Below are positions 45,957 through 56,760 of a stretch of DNA of 64,000 nucleotides, piece after piece. Each line of letters begins with the position of its first letter. Positions within the stretch are counted from its first letter, which is position 1. The DNA comes from Pleurodeles waltl. Lineage: Eukaryota; Chordata; Amphibia; Caudata; Salamandridae. The stretch covers positions 218,065,442 through 218,129,441 of the forward strand of contig NC_090450.1 in NCBI RefSeq assembly GCF_031143425.1, read 5' to 3'. Position numbers and translations under genes: made by a program. The notes under the pieces are model-generated. The model saw only the letters and a program-made list of their open reading frames with translations, did no database searches and was not told where the DNA came from.

Positions 45957-48635
45957 GGTGACATCTTTTTCGCTCCTTGTACGTCATTTTGAATCACAAC
46001 AGTATTTAAGTCTGGACCGCTATTCACAAACCCCCGACCTCGACCCCTCGGCTGTGTCTGAAACACACCATTCATTTGTGGTTGTTGCTGTATCATCTGT
46101 TGAACTCCGTTTCCCTGTATTCCTGCCTGTGCAGCCCTTATCTGCATCACCATCACTTTCTCTTTCAGCTTCTTTTGCTTCAGTTCAATCTCATCACTAC
46201 AGTATTTCGCATACTGCAACACCTCATCAATCGGCTTTGCCTAGCAACAAATCAAATGATTCTTAATCATCTGGCTAACTTCTGGCCTCAACCCTTCGAC
46301 GAACCTAAATACAAGATGGTTCATGTCCTTCGGTTCAATTGTCTCAGTACCACTATAGTGTTTGAATGCCTTTAACAGTCTTTCGTAGTAAACATGTATT
46401 GATTCCTTAACCTCTTGAGAGGTCCGGTCAATTTTCTGCCAATCAGTCACCTTCGGCCACACCTTTTGCTTCAAAAACTCAATCACCTTATGATAATACT
46501 TCATCACCTCTTCAGAGGGTGCCCCGGTCACCTTATCCCTTGCTGGCTCCTTCGTCGGCCAATCTACCCCTCTCTTGCATTCAAGCCACAAATCGGGCGG
46601 AACAATGATCTCAAACAAGGTATTCAAGTCTTCCCAGAGACACTTCGCAAGTTTCAAAAACCTATCTGTTTGCTGATACCACTCAATCGGTTTCTCGCTC
46701 AATCTGGGATAATCGTTAGTAAAAGATAGAATGTCTCCTCTGGACCACGGTACATGGACTAAGACACCACCAGCTGTCTCTCTCATAGGTAATATTTTTA
46801 CTGATTCCAGATCGGGTGAGGTCTTGGCTTGATTAGACCCTGGACTGTCACCCTTTTCCTTATCTCTTTTCTTTGCCCACCTGCTTTCCCATTTCTCCAG
46901 TGCACCCCAAATTTGTGCACTTTGCAACAATTCTTTCAAATGTGCCTTCATTCCTGCAGATCTCATGTGCTCAAAGTCTTTGGAGTCAAAATCCAATCGG
47001 TAACTTCTTTTCAGATGTTTAGTATTTCTGATATCAATATTGTATTTATCTGCCAGGTTCACTAATCTTTGATGTACCTTGCCTACCTCTTTGGCAATCT
47101 TAGGGCACAGGAATCTTAATTCTGCTTCCGTATAGGACTCCAATCTGTTTACTCCCATCGTACCTTCTACTAACTCAGCAGCTTCTGCCCCTAATCTTAC
47201 AAGGTTTAGGTACTCGTCTTGCTTTTCCTTCTCTGGATCGACTGCAATCACTGCAGCCTTTTGTGTAGTATAAGTCTTTTCTAGCCATTCATTTAACTGT
47301 TGGACCGTGAAACCCTGTAGTGAAATGTTCCCTGCATGCATCATCGGGGAACGTGAGGTGTTCATACTCATTGTCTGAGGAGTTAAAACTCCTAACCCTG
47401 CTTGACGCATTGCTTCTATGGGTGCTCCCACTGGACTAAGGTCCATTAAAGACCTCGGCTGTTCAACTGCTTGTTCTCCTTGGGGATATTATCTGGGGAG
47501 TTCCCATAGACCCTCCTCTTATTAGATCTTGAGGCATCACTCCCTGATCACATACGCCAGATTTGCCCTGAGCATACAATGGCACTGGTGGACCGACAGT
47601 AATTGACAATGATGTGGCAGCAGGTGTCTGACCTGGACCCAGACTCCGTGGAGCAGCAACTCCATAGGTCTGTTCCAAGGTACCCGGGACAGGTACTAAT
47701 GGTGGGACAGCTACTGGGTTGTGCCCTGGTATCAGCTGTGGTTGCGGTTGGGACAGTAATTTCGGAGTTGACTCAATCTGCACTAATTTTGATTTTGTGT
47801 ATATCGGGTCTGGCAGCACTATCAGATTTGTAGTAGTCTCAAGTACTGGAACGTCTGGGTAGATTCTCTGTATCTGCGGTGGAGGTTGCAACTGTATCGG
47901 TATGTCTGGAGCAGTGGGTACACTGACACCATTCTGTATCGGAGCTGTATCACTAGTCTGTGCCGTATCAGCAACTCCCTTTTCCTGCGTCTGGTTCCCA
48001 GGATCCATACTAGTGCTTGGAGCACTATCGCTCACCGCATAAGGTGGCGGGCGATCATGCAATAACCTGTCCATAAACTCCTCATCGTCTGAATCATCTT
48101 CCTCTTCCCAAGGTCTTTTATTTTCTTTAGATTTGCCTGAGTCTTTATCTGTCTTACAGGAGGCTTTCTTTCCCTGTGTTTCTTCTCCCTGTGTTATTGC
48201 TGGGAACAGTTTTAGTCCGTCAACAATTCCCCTTCTCCACATTTTATTCTCGTTATCCCATCTAGCCTCAGCATAGGATTTTTCTGCCCTTCGCAGCCTT
48301 CTATGAAACCTTTCTTGTCTATGTTTAAGAGCCATCAAATCCCAAATCGCTAAAGCCTCATATTGAGCTGGCCTTGGAGGTGGTTTCTGCGTACTTAACA
48401 TCCACCTTAAGTTCTCCAGCACCTTTGGATTGAACGTCCCATGCTCCGGAAACGCTAAACATCCCTCCTTCTCTGTTAGTTTGCGCCACTGTTTCATCCA
48501 TAAACAAGGTGCGACCCCCTCCTCTTCCATAACCATGTAAGCCGGAGTACCCTCGGGTGGTGTTGGCTCCCCATCAGATGCTACGATATATGTGTCTCCC
48601 TTCAGAGCACTCTTAAATGCTTTAACAAAATTCAT
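45842..48635 (-). pseudogene. gag: ERV gag, three lesions
   Basis: ATG at 48635. Piece 1 (48635-47463, 390 codons): a matrix-like basic N-terminus, a Lys-rich and an acidic run, and the PPPY late-budding motif at 48039-48050 (residues 196-199), then a proline-rich region. The second residue is Asn, so the usual N-myristoylation glycine is absent. A one-base break in a C-run near 47488 leads to piece 2 (47446-46241): capsid with 'VHVPWSRGDILSF' and a homology region near 46400. An in-frame TAG at 46241-46243 precedes piece 3 (46222-45842), with RGRGR and the first half of a CCHC knuckle. The knuckle then changes frame. Confidence 0.88.
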
Positions 48636-49184
48636 TTTGCGATTTTCTCTTGTTTGTAATTTAATCAGAAGTGACTTAGTTCCCAGGACACTCTTCCCCT
48701 ACCTTTCTCGACCTATAGCCTCTCACGGACGGCAGCCAATCCGTGCGCGACCCCTCTCAACAACTGATCTATCTCAGCGCGGCACCACTGACGTCACACT
48801 CACACACACACTGCAGCTGACAAAGTCTTGCGGCTCGTCCACTCCTCATTAAACCCACACAAACTAATGCAAATTATTGCGAGCACCTTAAATGACAATA
48901 CAAATCTGTCGGTTTACATCAGGAAGGGTAACACATTTGCTTTAGAACTTACAGAGATTTCACTTGAAACCTCAGCCGCTACTTCCTCCTTGTCAGTTCC
49001 CACATACGCAAGCAGAATTCGACCCGCAAATTCTACTCTCGACTTGTCAATGGCTCTTCCTAGTGCACTTTAGAATTTGCCAAATCTCCATCGAAGGTTT
49101 CATACATACATTTCAACTCAAACCTGACTTGTCAACCACGCCCGATTGACCTATTAAACCGCACAGATTAAAACACAAATCCAA

Positions 49185-49340
49185 GGCCCGTATTTATACT
49201 TTTTTTGCGCCGCATTTGCGTCGTTTTTTTACGCAAAAACGGCGCAAACTTGCAAAATACCATTGTATTTTGTAGGTTTGCGCCGTTTTGCGTCAAAAAG
49301 CGGCGCAAATGCGGCGCTAAAAAAAGTAAAAATACGGGCC
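49185..49340. mobile_element. 156 bp near-palindromic miniature element in the ERV leader
   Basis: The ends GGCCCGTATTT and AATACGGGCC are inverted repeats; both halves continue as long arms (GCGCCGCATTTGCG and its complement) around an AT-rich centre. Flanked by CAA on each side (49182-49184, 49341-49343). Absent from the homologous place in the left-hand ERV copy (near 280-300). Confidence 0.8.
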
Positions 49341-49752
49341 CAAGTGTCTTCTACACTTGTCAACATACTCCGGAGTCTTAGACCACGACAGGTCCGTACA
49401 CAAACAATCAACCACGTGGATAATTTTGAGCATTAAGCGCCACACTCATATGAAGTATGCCGACTTCCCTACTCTCATACTGCGGAGTACACCCACTCCT
49501 ACTAAAACAGCATTTACTTGGCCTAGATACACACGAATCTCACGATCACCTGCAAAAAGGCATAAGCTAAGCAAGCGCAAAAACCCTAAACCACACACAT
49601 TATGGTGCCAAGAACATCCCCAACTCACTTAGGCAGGCTCCGAGATCCCGGGAAAGTCATGGTGAACTTAGAGACCCATCATACCTCCAATTTGCATTAT
49701 CAAAGAAAAACAATTTAAACAATGATTCTCCGTCCTAGGGCCCCCAAGGGCC

Positions 49753-49772
49753 AAACCGTCGCTCTGCTACCA
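49753..49772 (-). promoter_or_regulatory. ERV primer binding site, initiator tRNA-Met type
   Basis: Four bases inside the 5' LTR the minus strand reads TGGTAGCAGAG (49762-49772), then CGACGGTTT. Initiator tRNA-Met predicts TGGTAGCAGAGGATGGTTT. The match is 11 of 11 followed by GACGGTTT against GATGGTTT after one extra base. Confidence 0.75.
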
Positions 49773-49776
49773 GAAC

Positions 49777-51369
49777 TGCTAACACATCCTTCTATGTCAA
49801 TTTATTACACATTAGGACTCGTTTTAGGCCAATGAATCTTGTGACCCAGTGGTGAGACACCGTAGGACGAGATAACTGATCAATATGTCAAGCAATATAT
49901 CGATAATGTTGTCAATATTCACCACCACAATGCACTTTACTTTGGATAAAGACATTAATCAAATTGTCGACGCAACCATGACCTCTCAGCCATGAATAAC
50001 CACACCTTTTGATAGAATTTTATGAATTTTATTCCCTATTGATTACAATCTACTAGCAGAAGTGTCAATCTCAAAACCAAGAAGCATAAGAGCATAGTCA
50101 CGATATGACAACTATGATAAGATTTCATTAATGCAAGAATCACAAACATAAGAACATAGCACAGCGTGAACATAGATCAAAATACAAAGAATATCACGTA
50201 AGTCTCAGTTCAGCATAGCGCAACGCCAGTCTTTGTCTATTTGCGTCAGTCAGAGTGATCACCTGTCCTAACCACTAATTAGCATCAGCATGTTGGGCTT
50301 CATGCAAAATAATTTAGAACACCAATTTAGAAAACATCTAGCTATGGTCCCTATCAAAAATGAGCAATTGGTACCTAGAAAGGAAAAGCAAACAGACAAA
50401 TTACAAATTGCATTGTCATAATTACCCTCCAAGGATTAGGTCAGCACACAGGATCTGTCTTCGTCTTCAGGACATCAGTCAAATCGCCATCAGACTAACT
50501 TTGTCTAAAGGACTGGGGACACTTCCCTCATAAGGAGAAGAAATGTAAAGGGGCAGTCTATGGGTGAGGATGGTTTATTAAGTCGCAAAGTCACCAAACA
50601 GAGTGACAGTTTCTGGATAAAATCAATAGCATTCCCTACCTAGTTCTAACGACCCTTGTGTGACTTGGGTTTTTATCCCTTTTTCGTAATACCTTCCCCC
50701 AAAATTCTATTGGACATATACTATACCCCACTATCTTTAACCTATCAAATTAAGCATTAGGTAATTCCAATTGTCACCCCACGATAATTTATAACATTTT
50801 GATTGGTCTTCATAATTGACGCCATCGGAGGTGGCACATCCGGATTTACTTCACCATTTGGCACGTCTTCTCGGGTCATGAGTTTCCTTTGTCCATGGTT
50901 AAACGTCCTTGTACATTACATTAATCTACTTTTGTTTCAATTTTGAACATAACTCATACTAAAGCAGAAAGCATGCGGGTGAGAACAGAATCTGGGTTGA
51001 TACATGAAACGAAGAAAAGGAACAAATGCAGGGTCATGGCCCTTTACGAGTCAGCATACTGAAAAACAGAGAAAAATGCTTTAATATGAGAGCTAGGCAG
51101 CTAAATCTACAACTCACGCTAACTTAAGGCCTATGAGATTTTTAATACAAATGCAATATCATAAATGTTAATATAAACCATAGCATGAACATTTTTACTC
51201 ATCATTATTAGTTCACGTATATATATTGGTGACCACACACATTATAGTCGTAATTCAGATGCGTGTTTATTCAAAACACTAATTATTGTCGTTTTCTATG
51301 CAGCATCATTAAGCATTGATATAAGCATTTCACTCTTAGTATATGTAATATTTAAACTACGCTCTCTCA
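49777..51369 (-). repeat. ERV 5' LTR
   Basis: 1593 bp, TG...CA, pairs with 37706-39299. Followed on the right by the ATGT duplicate at 51370-51373. Confidence 0.92.
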
Positions 51370-51386
51370 ATGTTATTAGAGACTAA

Positions 51387-51524
51387 GGGCCTAGTTCAGA
51401 GTTTAGTGGATGGGTTACTCCATCACAAATGTAACATATCCCATTCACCTTACTACCTTATTAAATCCTCATGCGCTTGTAATAAAGTGGATGGCCTACA
51501 TTCCAAAAACTCTAAATCAGGCCC
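51387..51524. mobile_element. Miniature element, GGGCCTGATTTAGAG type
   Basis: Left GGGCCTAGTTCAGAGTTT and right AAACTCTAAATCAGGCCC form a terminal inverted repeat, flanked on both sides by TAA. Related copies lie at 62776 and 63117. TAA duplicates and this TIR style fit PIF/Harbinger-type elements. Confidence 0.75.
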
Positions 51525-51529
51525 TAACT

Positions 51530-52556
51530 ACATAATGCTCACTTTCTTTTGGCAATGTCAAAGTTGCAAAACCCACTGTTCTCTCTCTTGTGTGAAATCA
51601 TGGGTTATCTAGTTTTTGCAGAATTACACTAAGCTACATACTCTGCGACTCATTTTAATACACATTTATGCACAATTTAACAAGGTCAAAGGGTTACATT
51701 TACATAAACATACTGTATAAAAACTTATTGTACAATACAGTAGGTCACATTTTGGTTTTGAAAACAATCATTGGATTATTTCTTTCATTGATGGTTTCAA
51801 CTTTCCAAACTTGTTGTATTTTGTGAGTTACAAAAAATTCAGCTGTCAATAATTTCTTGTCCATGTGGTTTGTTCACCCCAGGGTTTTGAACAATTGTCT
51901 TTTCAAGATTTCAAACACTTTTCAAAGATTTAAAAACTCTTTTCAAGTGGTTGTTATTTAGGTTTTCACTTTTCATTCAAACAGTGTCTAAGTCCTTAAT
52001 TTGTGATACCCTGTTCCTTTGTGTTGTTTTTGTTTATCTATGTATAACATGGCTTGCCATGTTACAGTGAATCTAGTTATATTATTGATAGTAATTTTAA
52101 TCTTTCTAACTGAAAGCATTAAAAGCATCATCCTAAAATAGTAAATAACCTTTTAAGTTGTTTTCTGTTTTTTCTTTGCCTAGATTTCCTTGATGTCACA
52201 ACCTGTGGAGGGTTGGTGCCAAGGATTTCACCTTGTGCTGGAAACACCTTCTTGTAACATCAAGGCTAGTTTAGCAGAGAGCTTTTGCTCCTTCAGCTTG
52301 CTTAAATAACTGGCAACTTTGCCAGGCATGGGATAGATTTAAATACTAAGCTGTGGGGTCCTGTAAACTTTTGAGAATCCCAGAGGTTCCGTGAATCCTG
52401 AACAAGTTTCATGAACCCCTATATCCACTTGCAAAATTCCAGGAATGTAGCACACGTACAGTCAACAATTATTTTAATGCTTCTCTATGGATGACAAGAT
52501 AGAGGGTAAACACACTAGAGGTTGGGTGTAACACTGTGGGGCTAAAAGCACTACTG
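51530..52556 (-). repeat. Probable LTR of gypsy relic 2, continued, plus unknown sequence
   Basis: If the TG...CA element at 52562-59195 is removed, the sequence left of 52557 continues the gypsy relic past its polypurine tract and LTR start at about 59232. The minus strand here has TATTTAA motifs near 52310 and 52345. The LTR end was not found. Inference from nesting. Confidence 0.35.
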
Positions 52557-52561
52557 CCTGG
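52557..52561. repeat. Target-site duplication CCTGG (left)
   Basis: Matches 59196-59200 across the composite element. Confidence 0.8.
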
Positions 52562-53745
52562 TGTAGGAAGGTACCATCTTGCCTGGCATGTTACCCCCAT
52601 ATTTCACTGTATATGTTGTTTTAGTCTATGTGTCACTGGGACCCTGCCAGGCAGGGCCCCAGTGCTCATGAGTATGAGCCCTGTATGTGTCCCCTGTGTG
52701 ATGCCTAACTGTCTCACTGAGGCTCTGCTAACCAGAACCTCAGTGGTTATGCTCTCTCTGCTTTCCAAATGTGTCACTAAGAGGCTAGTGACTAAATTTA
52801 CCAATTCACATTGGCATACTGGTACACCCATATAATTCCCTAGTATATGGTACTGAGGTACCCAGGGTATTGGGGTTCCAGGAGTTCCCTATGGGCTTCA
52901 GCATTTCTTTTGCCACCCATAGGGAGCTCTGACAATTCTTACACAGGCCTGCCACTGCAGCCTGCGTGAAATAACGTCCACGTTATTTCACAGCCATTTA
53001 CCACTGCACTTAAGTAACTTATGTCACCTATATGTCTAACCTTCACCTGGTGAAGGTTGGGTGCAAAGTTACTTAGGGGGTCATTCTGACCCCGGCGGTC
53101 TAAGACCGCCGGGGCCAGGGTCGGCGGGAGCACCGCCGACAGACCGGCGGTGCTCCGCAGGGCATTCTGACCGCGGCGGTTCAGCCGCGGCCAGAAAGGG
53201 TAAACCGGCGGTCTCCCGCCGGTTTACCGCTGCCCTTAGAATCCCCCATGGCGGCGCAGCTTGCTGCGCCGCCATGGGGGATTCTGACACCCCCTACCGC
53301 CATCCTGTTCCTGGCGGTTCGCCCGCCAGGAACAGGATGGCGGTAGGGGGTGACGCGGGGCACCTGGGGGCCCCTGCCGTGCCCATGCCAATGGCATGGG
53401 CACGGCAGGGGCCCCCGTAAGAGGGCCCCACAAAGTATTTCAGTGTCTGCCTAGCAGACACTGAAATACGCGACGGGTGCAACTGCACCCGTCGCACCTT
53501 CCCACTCCGCCGGCTCAATTCTGAGCCGGCATCCTAGTGGGAAGGTTGATTTGCCCTGGGCTGGCGGGCGGCCTTTTGGCGGCCGCCCGCCAGCCCAGGG
53601 CAAATGTCAGAATCACCGCAGCGGTCTTTCGACCGCGGTGCGGTGTTCTGACGGCGGTACCTTGGCGGACGGCCTCCGCCGTCCGCCAAGGTTAGAATTA
53701 GGGCCTTAGTGTGTGGGCCCCCTGGCACTAGTCAAGGTGCCCCCA
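52562..53745 (+). repeat. Unit A, first copy
   Basis: Without the insertion it is about 560 bp and aligns with 53752-54315: shared 'CTGTCTCACTGAGGCTCTGC', 'ATTGGCATACTGG', 'AACGTCCACGTTATTTCAC' and 'CTTCACCTGGTGAAGG'. Several short palindromes lie within. Confidence 0.85.
53076..53705. mobile_element. GC-rich hairpin-chain element, second copy, reverse order
   Basis: Ends GGGGGTCATTCTGAC and GTTAGAATTAGGGCC, flanked by TTA (53073-53075 and 53706-53708). The tandem sister unit reads straight through ACTTAGTGTG with a single TTA, which is the empty site. It shares the hairpins of 34453-35082 in opposite order. Confidence 0.9.
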
Positions 53746-53751
53746 CATCTG

Positions 53752-54315
53752 TTAGAAAGTAGCCTCTTTCTAGCCTTGTTACCCCCACTTTTGGCCTGTT
53801 TGTGAGTATATGTCAGGGTGTTTTCACTGTCTCACTGGGATCCTGCTAGCCAGGGCCCGGTGCTCATATGTTTGTGGCCTATATGTATGTGTTCCCTGTG
53901 TGATGCCTAACTGTCTCACTGAGGCTCTGCTAACCAGAACCTCAGTGGTTATGCTCTCTCTGCTTTACAAATTGTCACTAACAGGCTAGTGACCAATTTT
54001 ACCAATTCACATTGGCATACTGGAACATCCTTATAATTCCCTAGTATATGGTACTGATTTACCCAGGGCATTGGGGTTCCAGGAGATCCCTATGGGGTGC
54101 AGCATTTCTTTTGCCACCCATAGGGAGATCTGACAATTCTTACACAGGCCTGCCAGTGCAGCCTGAGTGAAATAACGTCCACGTTATTTCACAGCCATTT
54201 ACCACTGCACATAAGTAACTTATAAGTCACCTATATGTCTAACCTTCACCTGGTGAAGGTTGGGTGATAAGTTACTTAGTGTGTGGGCACCCTGGCACTA
54301 GCCAAGGTGCCCCCA
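53752..54315 (+). repeat. Unit A', second copy
   Basis: Begins TGTTAGAAAGTAGCC and ends GGTGCCCCCACA. It keeps the uninterrupted target where unit A has the hairpin-chain insertion (near 54275). Confidence 0.85.
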
Positions 54316-54317
54316 CA

Positions 54318-56757
54318 TTGTTCAGGGTAAATTCCCCGGACTTTGTGAGTGCGGGGACACCATTTCACGCGTGCACTATACATAGGTCACTACCTATGTA
54401 TAGCGTCACAATGGTAACTCCGAACATGGCCATGTAACATGTCTAAGATCATGTAATTGTCACCCCAATGCCATTCTGGCATTGGGGAGACAATTCCATG
54501 ATCCCCCGAGTCTCTAGCACAGACCCGGGTACTGCCAAACTACCTTTCCCGGGTTTTCACTGCAGCTGCTGCTGCTGCCAACCCCTCAGACAGGTTTCTG
54601 CCCTCCTGGGGTCCAACCAGGCCTGGCCCAGGAAGGCAGAACAAAGGACTTCCTCAGAGAGAGGGTGTAACACCCTCTCCCTTTGGAAAAAGGTGTCAGG
54701 GCTGGGGAATAGTAGCCTCCCCCAGCCTCTGGAAATGTTTTGATGGGCACAGATGGGGCCCATCTCTGCATAAGCCAGTCTACACCGGTTCAGGGATCCC
54801 TCAGCCCTGCTCTGGCGCAAAACTGGACAAAGGAAAGGGGAGTGACCACTCCCCTGACATGCACCTCCAAGGGGAGGTGCACAGAGCTCCTCCAGCGTGC
54901 CTCAGACCTCTGCCATCTTGGATTCAGAGGTGTGCTGGCACACTGGATTGCTCTGAGTGGCCAGGGCCAGCAGGTGACGTCAGAGACTCCTTCTGATAGG
55001 CTCTTACCTGTGTTACTAGCCTATCCTCCTTCCTGGGCAGCCAAACCTCCTTTTCTGGCTATTTAGGGTCTCTGCTTTGGGGAATTCTTCAGATACCGAA
55101 TTCAAGAGCTCACCAGAGTTCCTCTGCACTTCTCTCTTCCCCTTCTGCCAAAGGATCGACCGCTGACTGCTCAGGACGCCTGCAAAACCGCAACAAAGTA
55201 GCAAAGACGACTACTGCAACCTTGTATTGCTTCATCCTGCTGGCTTTCTTGCCTGTTTCCTGGTGGTGCATGCTCTGGGGGTAGCCTGCCTCCTTCTTGC
55301 ACCAGGAGCTCCTAAGAAATCTCCCGTGGGTCGATTAAATCTTCCCCTTGCAACCGCAGGCAACAAAAGACTGCATCACCGGTCCTCTGGGTTCCCGCTC
55401 AGCACGACGAGCGTGGTCCCTGGAACTCAGCAACTCTGTCCAAGTGACTCCCACAGTCCAGTGACTCTTCAGTCCAAGTTTGGTGGAGGTAAGTCCTTGC
55501 CTCCCCACGCTAGACTGCATTGCTGGGTACCATGTGATTTGTAGCTGCTCTGGCTCCTGTGCACTCTTCCAGGATTTCCTTCCTGCACAGCCAAGCCTGG
55601 GTCCCCGACACTCTAACCTGCAGTGCACAACCTTCTGAGTTGTCCTCTGGCGTTGTGGGACTCCCTTTTCTGACTTCGGATGGACTCCGGTTCACTCCTC
55701 TTCCAAGTGCCTGTTCCGGTACTTCTGCGGGCGCTGCCTGCTTCTGTGAGGGCTCCCTGACTTGCTGGGCGCCCTCTCTGTCTCCTCATCCAAGTGGTGA
55801 CACCCTGGTCCCTCCTGGGCCACAGCAGCACCCAAAAACCCTAACCGCGACCCTTGCAGCTAGCAAGGCTTGTTTGCAGTCTTTCTGCGGGAGAACACAT
55901 CTGCAAGCTTCTTCACGACATGGGACATCCATCCTCCAAAGGGGAAGTTCCTAGCCCTCTTCGTTCTTGCAGAATCCCCAGCTTCTACCATCCAGTGGCA
56001 GCTTCTTTGCACCCTCAGCTGGCATTTCCTGGGCATCTGCCCACTCTCAACATTGTCGCGACTCTTGGACTTGGTCCCCTTGTTTCACAGGTACTCAGGT
56101 CTGGAAATCCACTGTTGTTGCTTTGCTGGTGTTGGTCTTCCTTGCAGAAACCCCCTATCACGACTTCTGTGCTCTCTGGGGGTATAGGTGCACTTTACAC
56201 CTACTTTTCAGGGTCTTGGGGTGGGCTATCAATCTAACCCTCACTGTTTTCTTACAGCCCCAGTGACCCTCTACAAGCTCACATAGGTTTGGGGTCCATT
56301 CGTGGTTCGCATTTCACTTTTGGAGTATATGGTTTGTGTTGCCCCTATACCTATGTGCTCCTATTGCAATCTACTGTAACTTTACTTTGCTTGCATTACT
56401 TTCTTTTGCTATTACTGCATATTTTAGTATTGTGTACATATATCTTGTGTATATTTGGCATCCTCATACTGAGGGTACTCACTAAGATACTTTTGGCATA
56501 TTGTCATAAAAATAAAGTACCTTTATTTTTAGTATATCTGTGTATTGTGTTTTCTTATGATATTGTGCATATGACACCAGTGGTATAGTAGGAGCTTTGC
56601 ATGTCTCCTAGTTCAGCCTAAGCTGCTCTGCTATAGCTACCTTCTATCAGCCTGAGCTGCTAGAAACACCTCTTCTACACTAATAAGGGATAACTGGACC
56701 TGGTACAGAGTGTAAGTACCCCTTGGTACCCACTACAAGCCAGGCCAGCCTCCTACA
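54318..56757 (+). repeat. Unit B, first copy, with transcription-unit-like signals
   Basis: About 2.44 kb, repeated directly at 56761-59195. In order: a TATTTAG box at 55060, a consensus splice donor GAG/GTAAGT at 55489, a consensus acceptor TTTTCTTACAG at 56247-56257, and AATAAA at 56511. No conserved ORF links them: frames differ between the copies. Confidence 0.8.
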
Positions 56758-56760
56758 ACA

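Larger units (their letters stand above)
48640..49776 (-). mobile_element. ERV 5' leader
   Basis: About 1.1 kb between the PBS and gag, similar to 1-720 and containing an inserted 156 bp hairpin element. No conserved ORF. Packaging signals would be expected here but are not recognisable by eye. Confidence 0.75.
37706..51369 (-). mobile_element. Complete class I ERV provirus, 13.66 kb
   Basis: Minus-strand provirus: 5' LTR at right (49777-51369), PBS, about 1.1 kb leader, gag, pro-pol, an acidic ORF, env, polypurine tract and 3' LTR (37706-39299), bounded by ATGT duplicates. Gamma/epsilon-like features: capsid with a gamma-type major homology pattern, RNase H and GPF-like integrase tail close to MLV type, a CWLC-class-like CXXC in the surface subunit, and a gamma-type transmembrane subunit. 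All genes carry stops or frame breaks, so no intact product is predicted. The two LTRs differ by only a few percent at most. Confidence 0.92.

Noticed and set aside
53061..53728. 119-codon frame and opposite-strand partners
   Set aside because: They lie inside the second hairpin-chain element.
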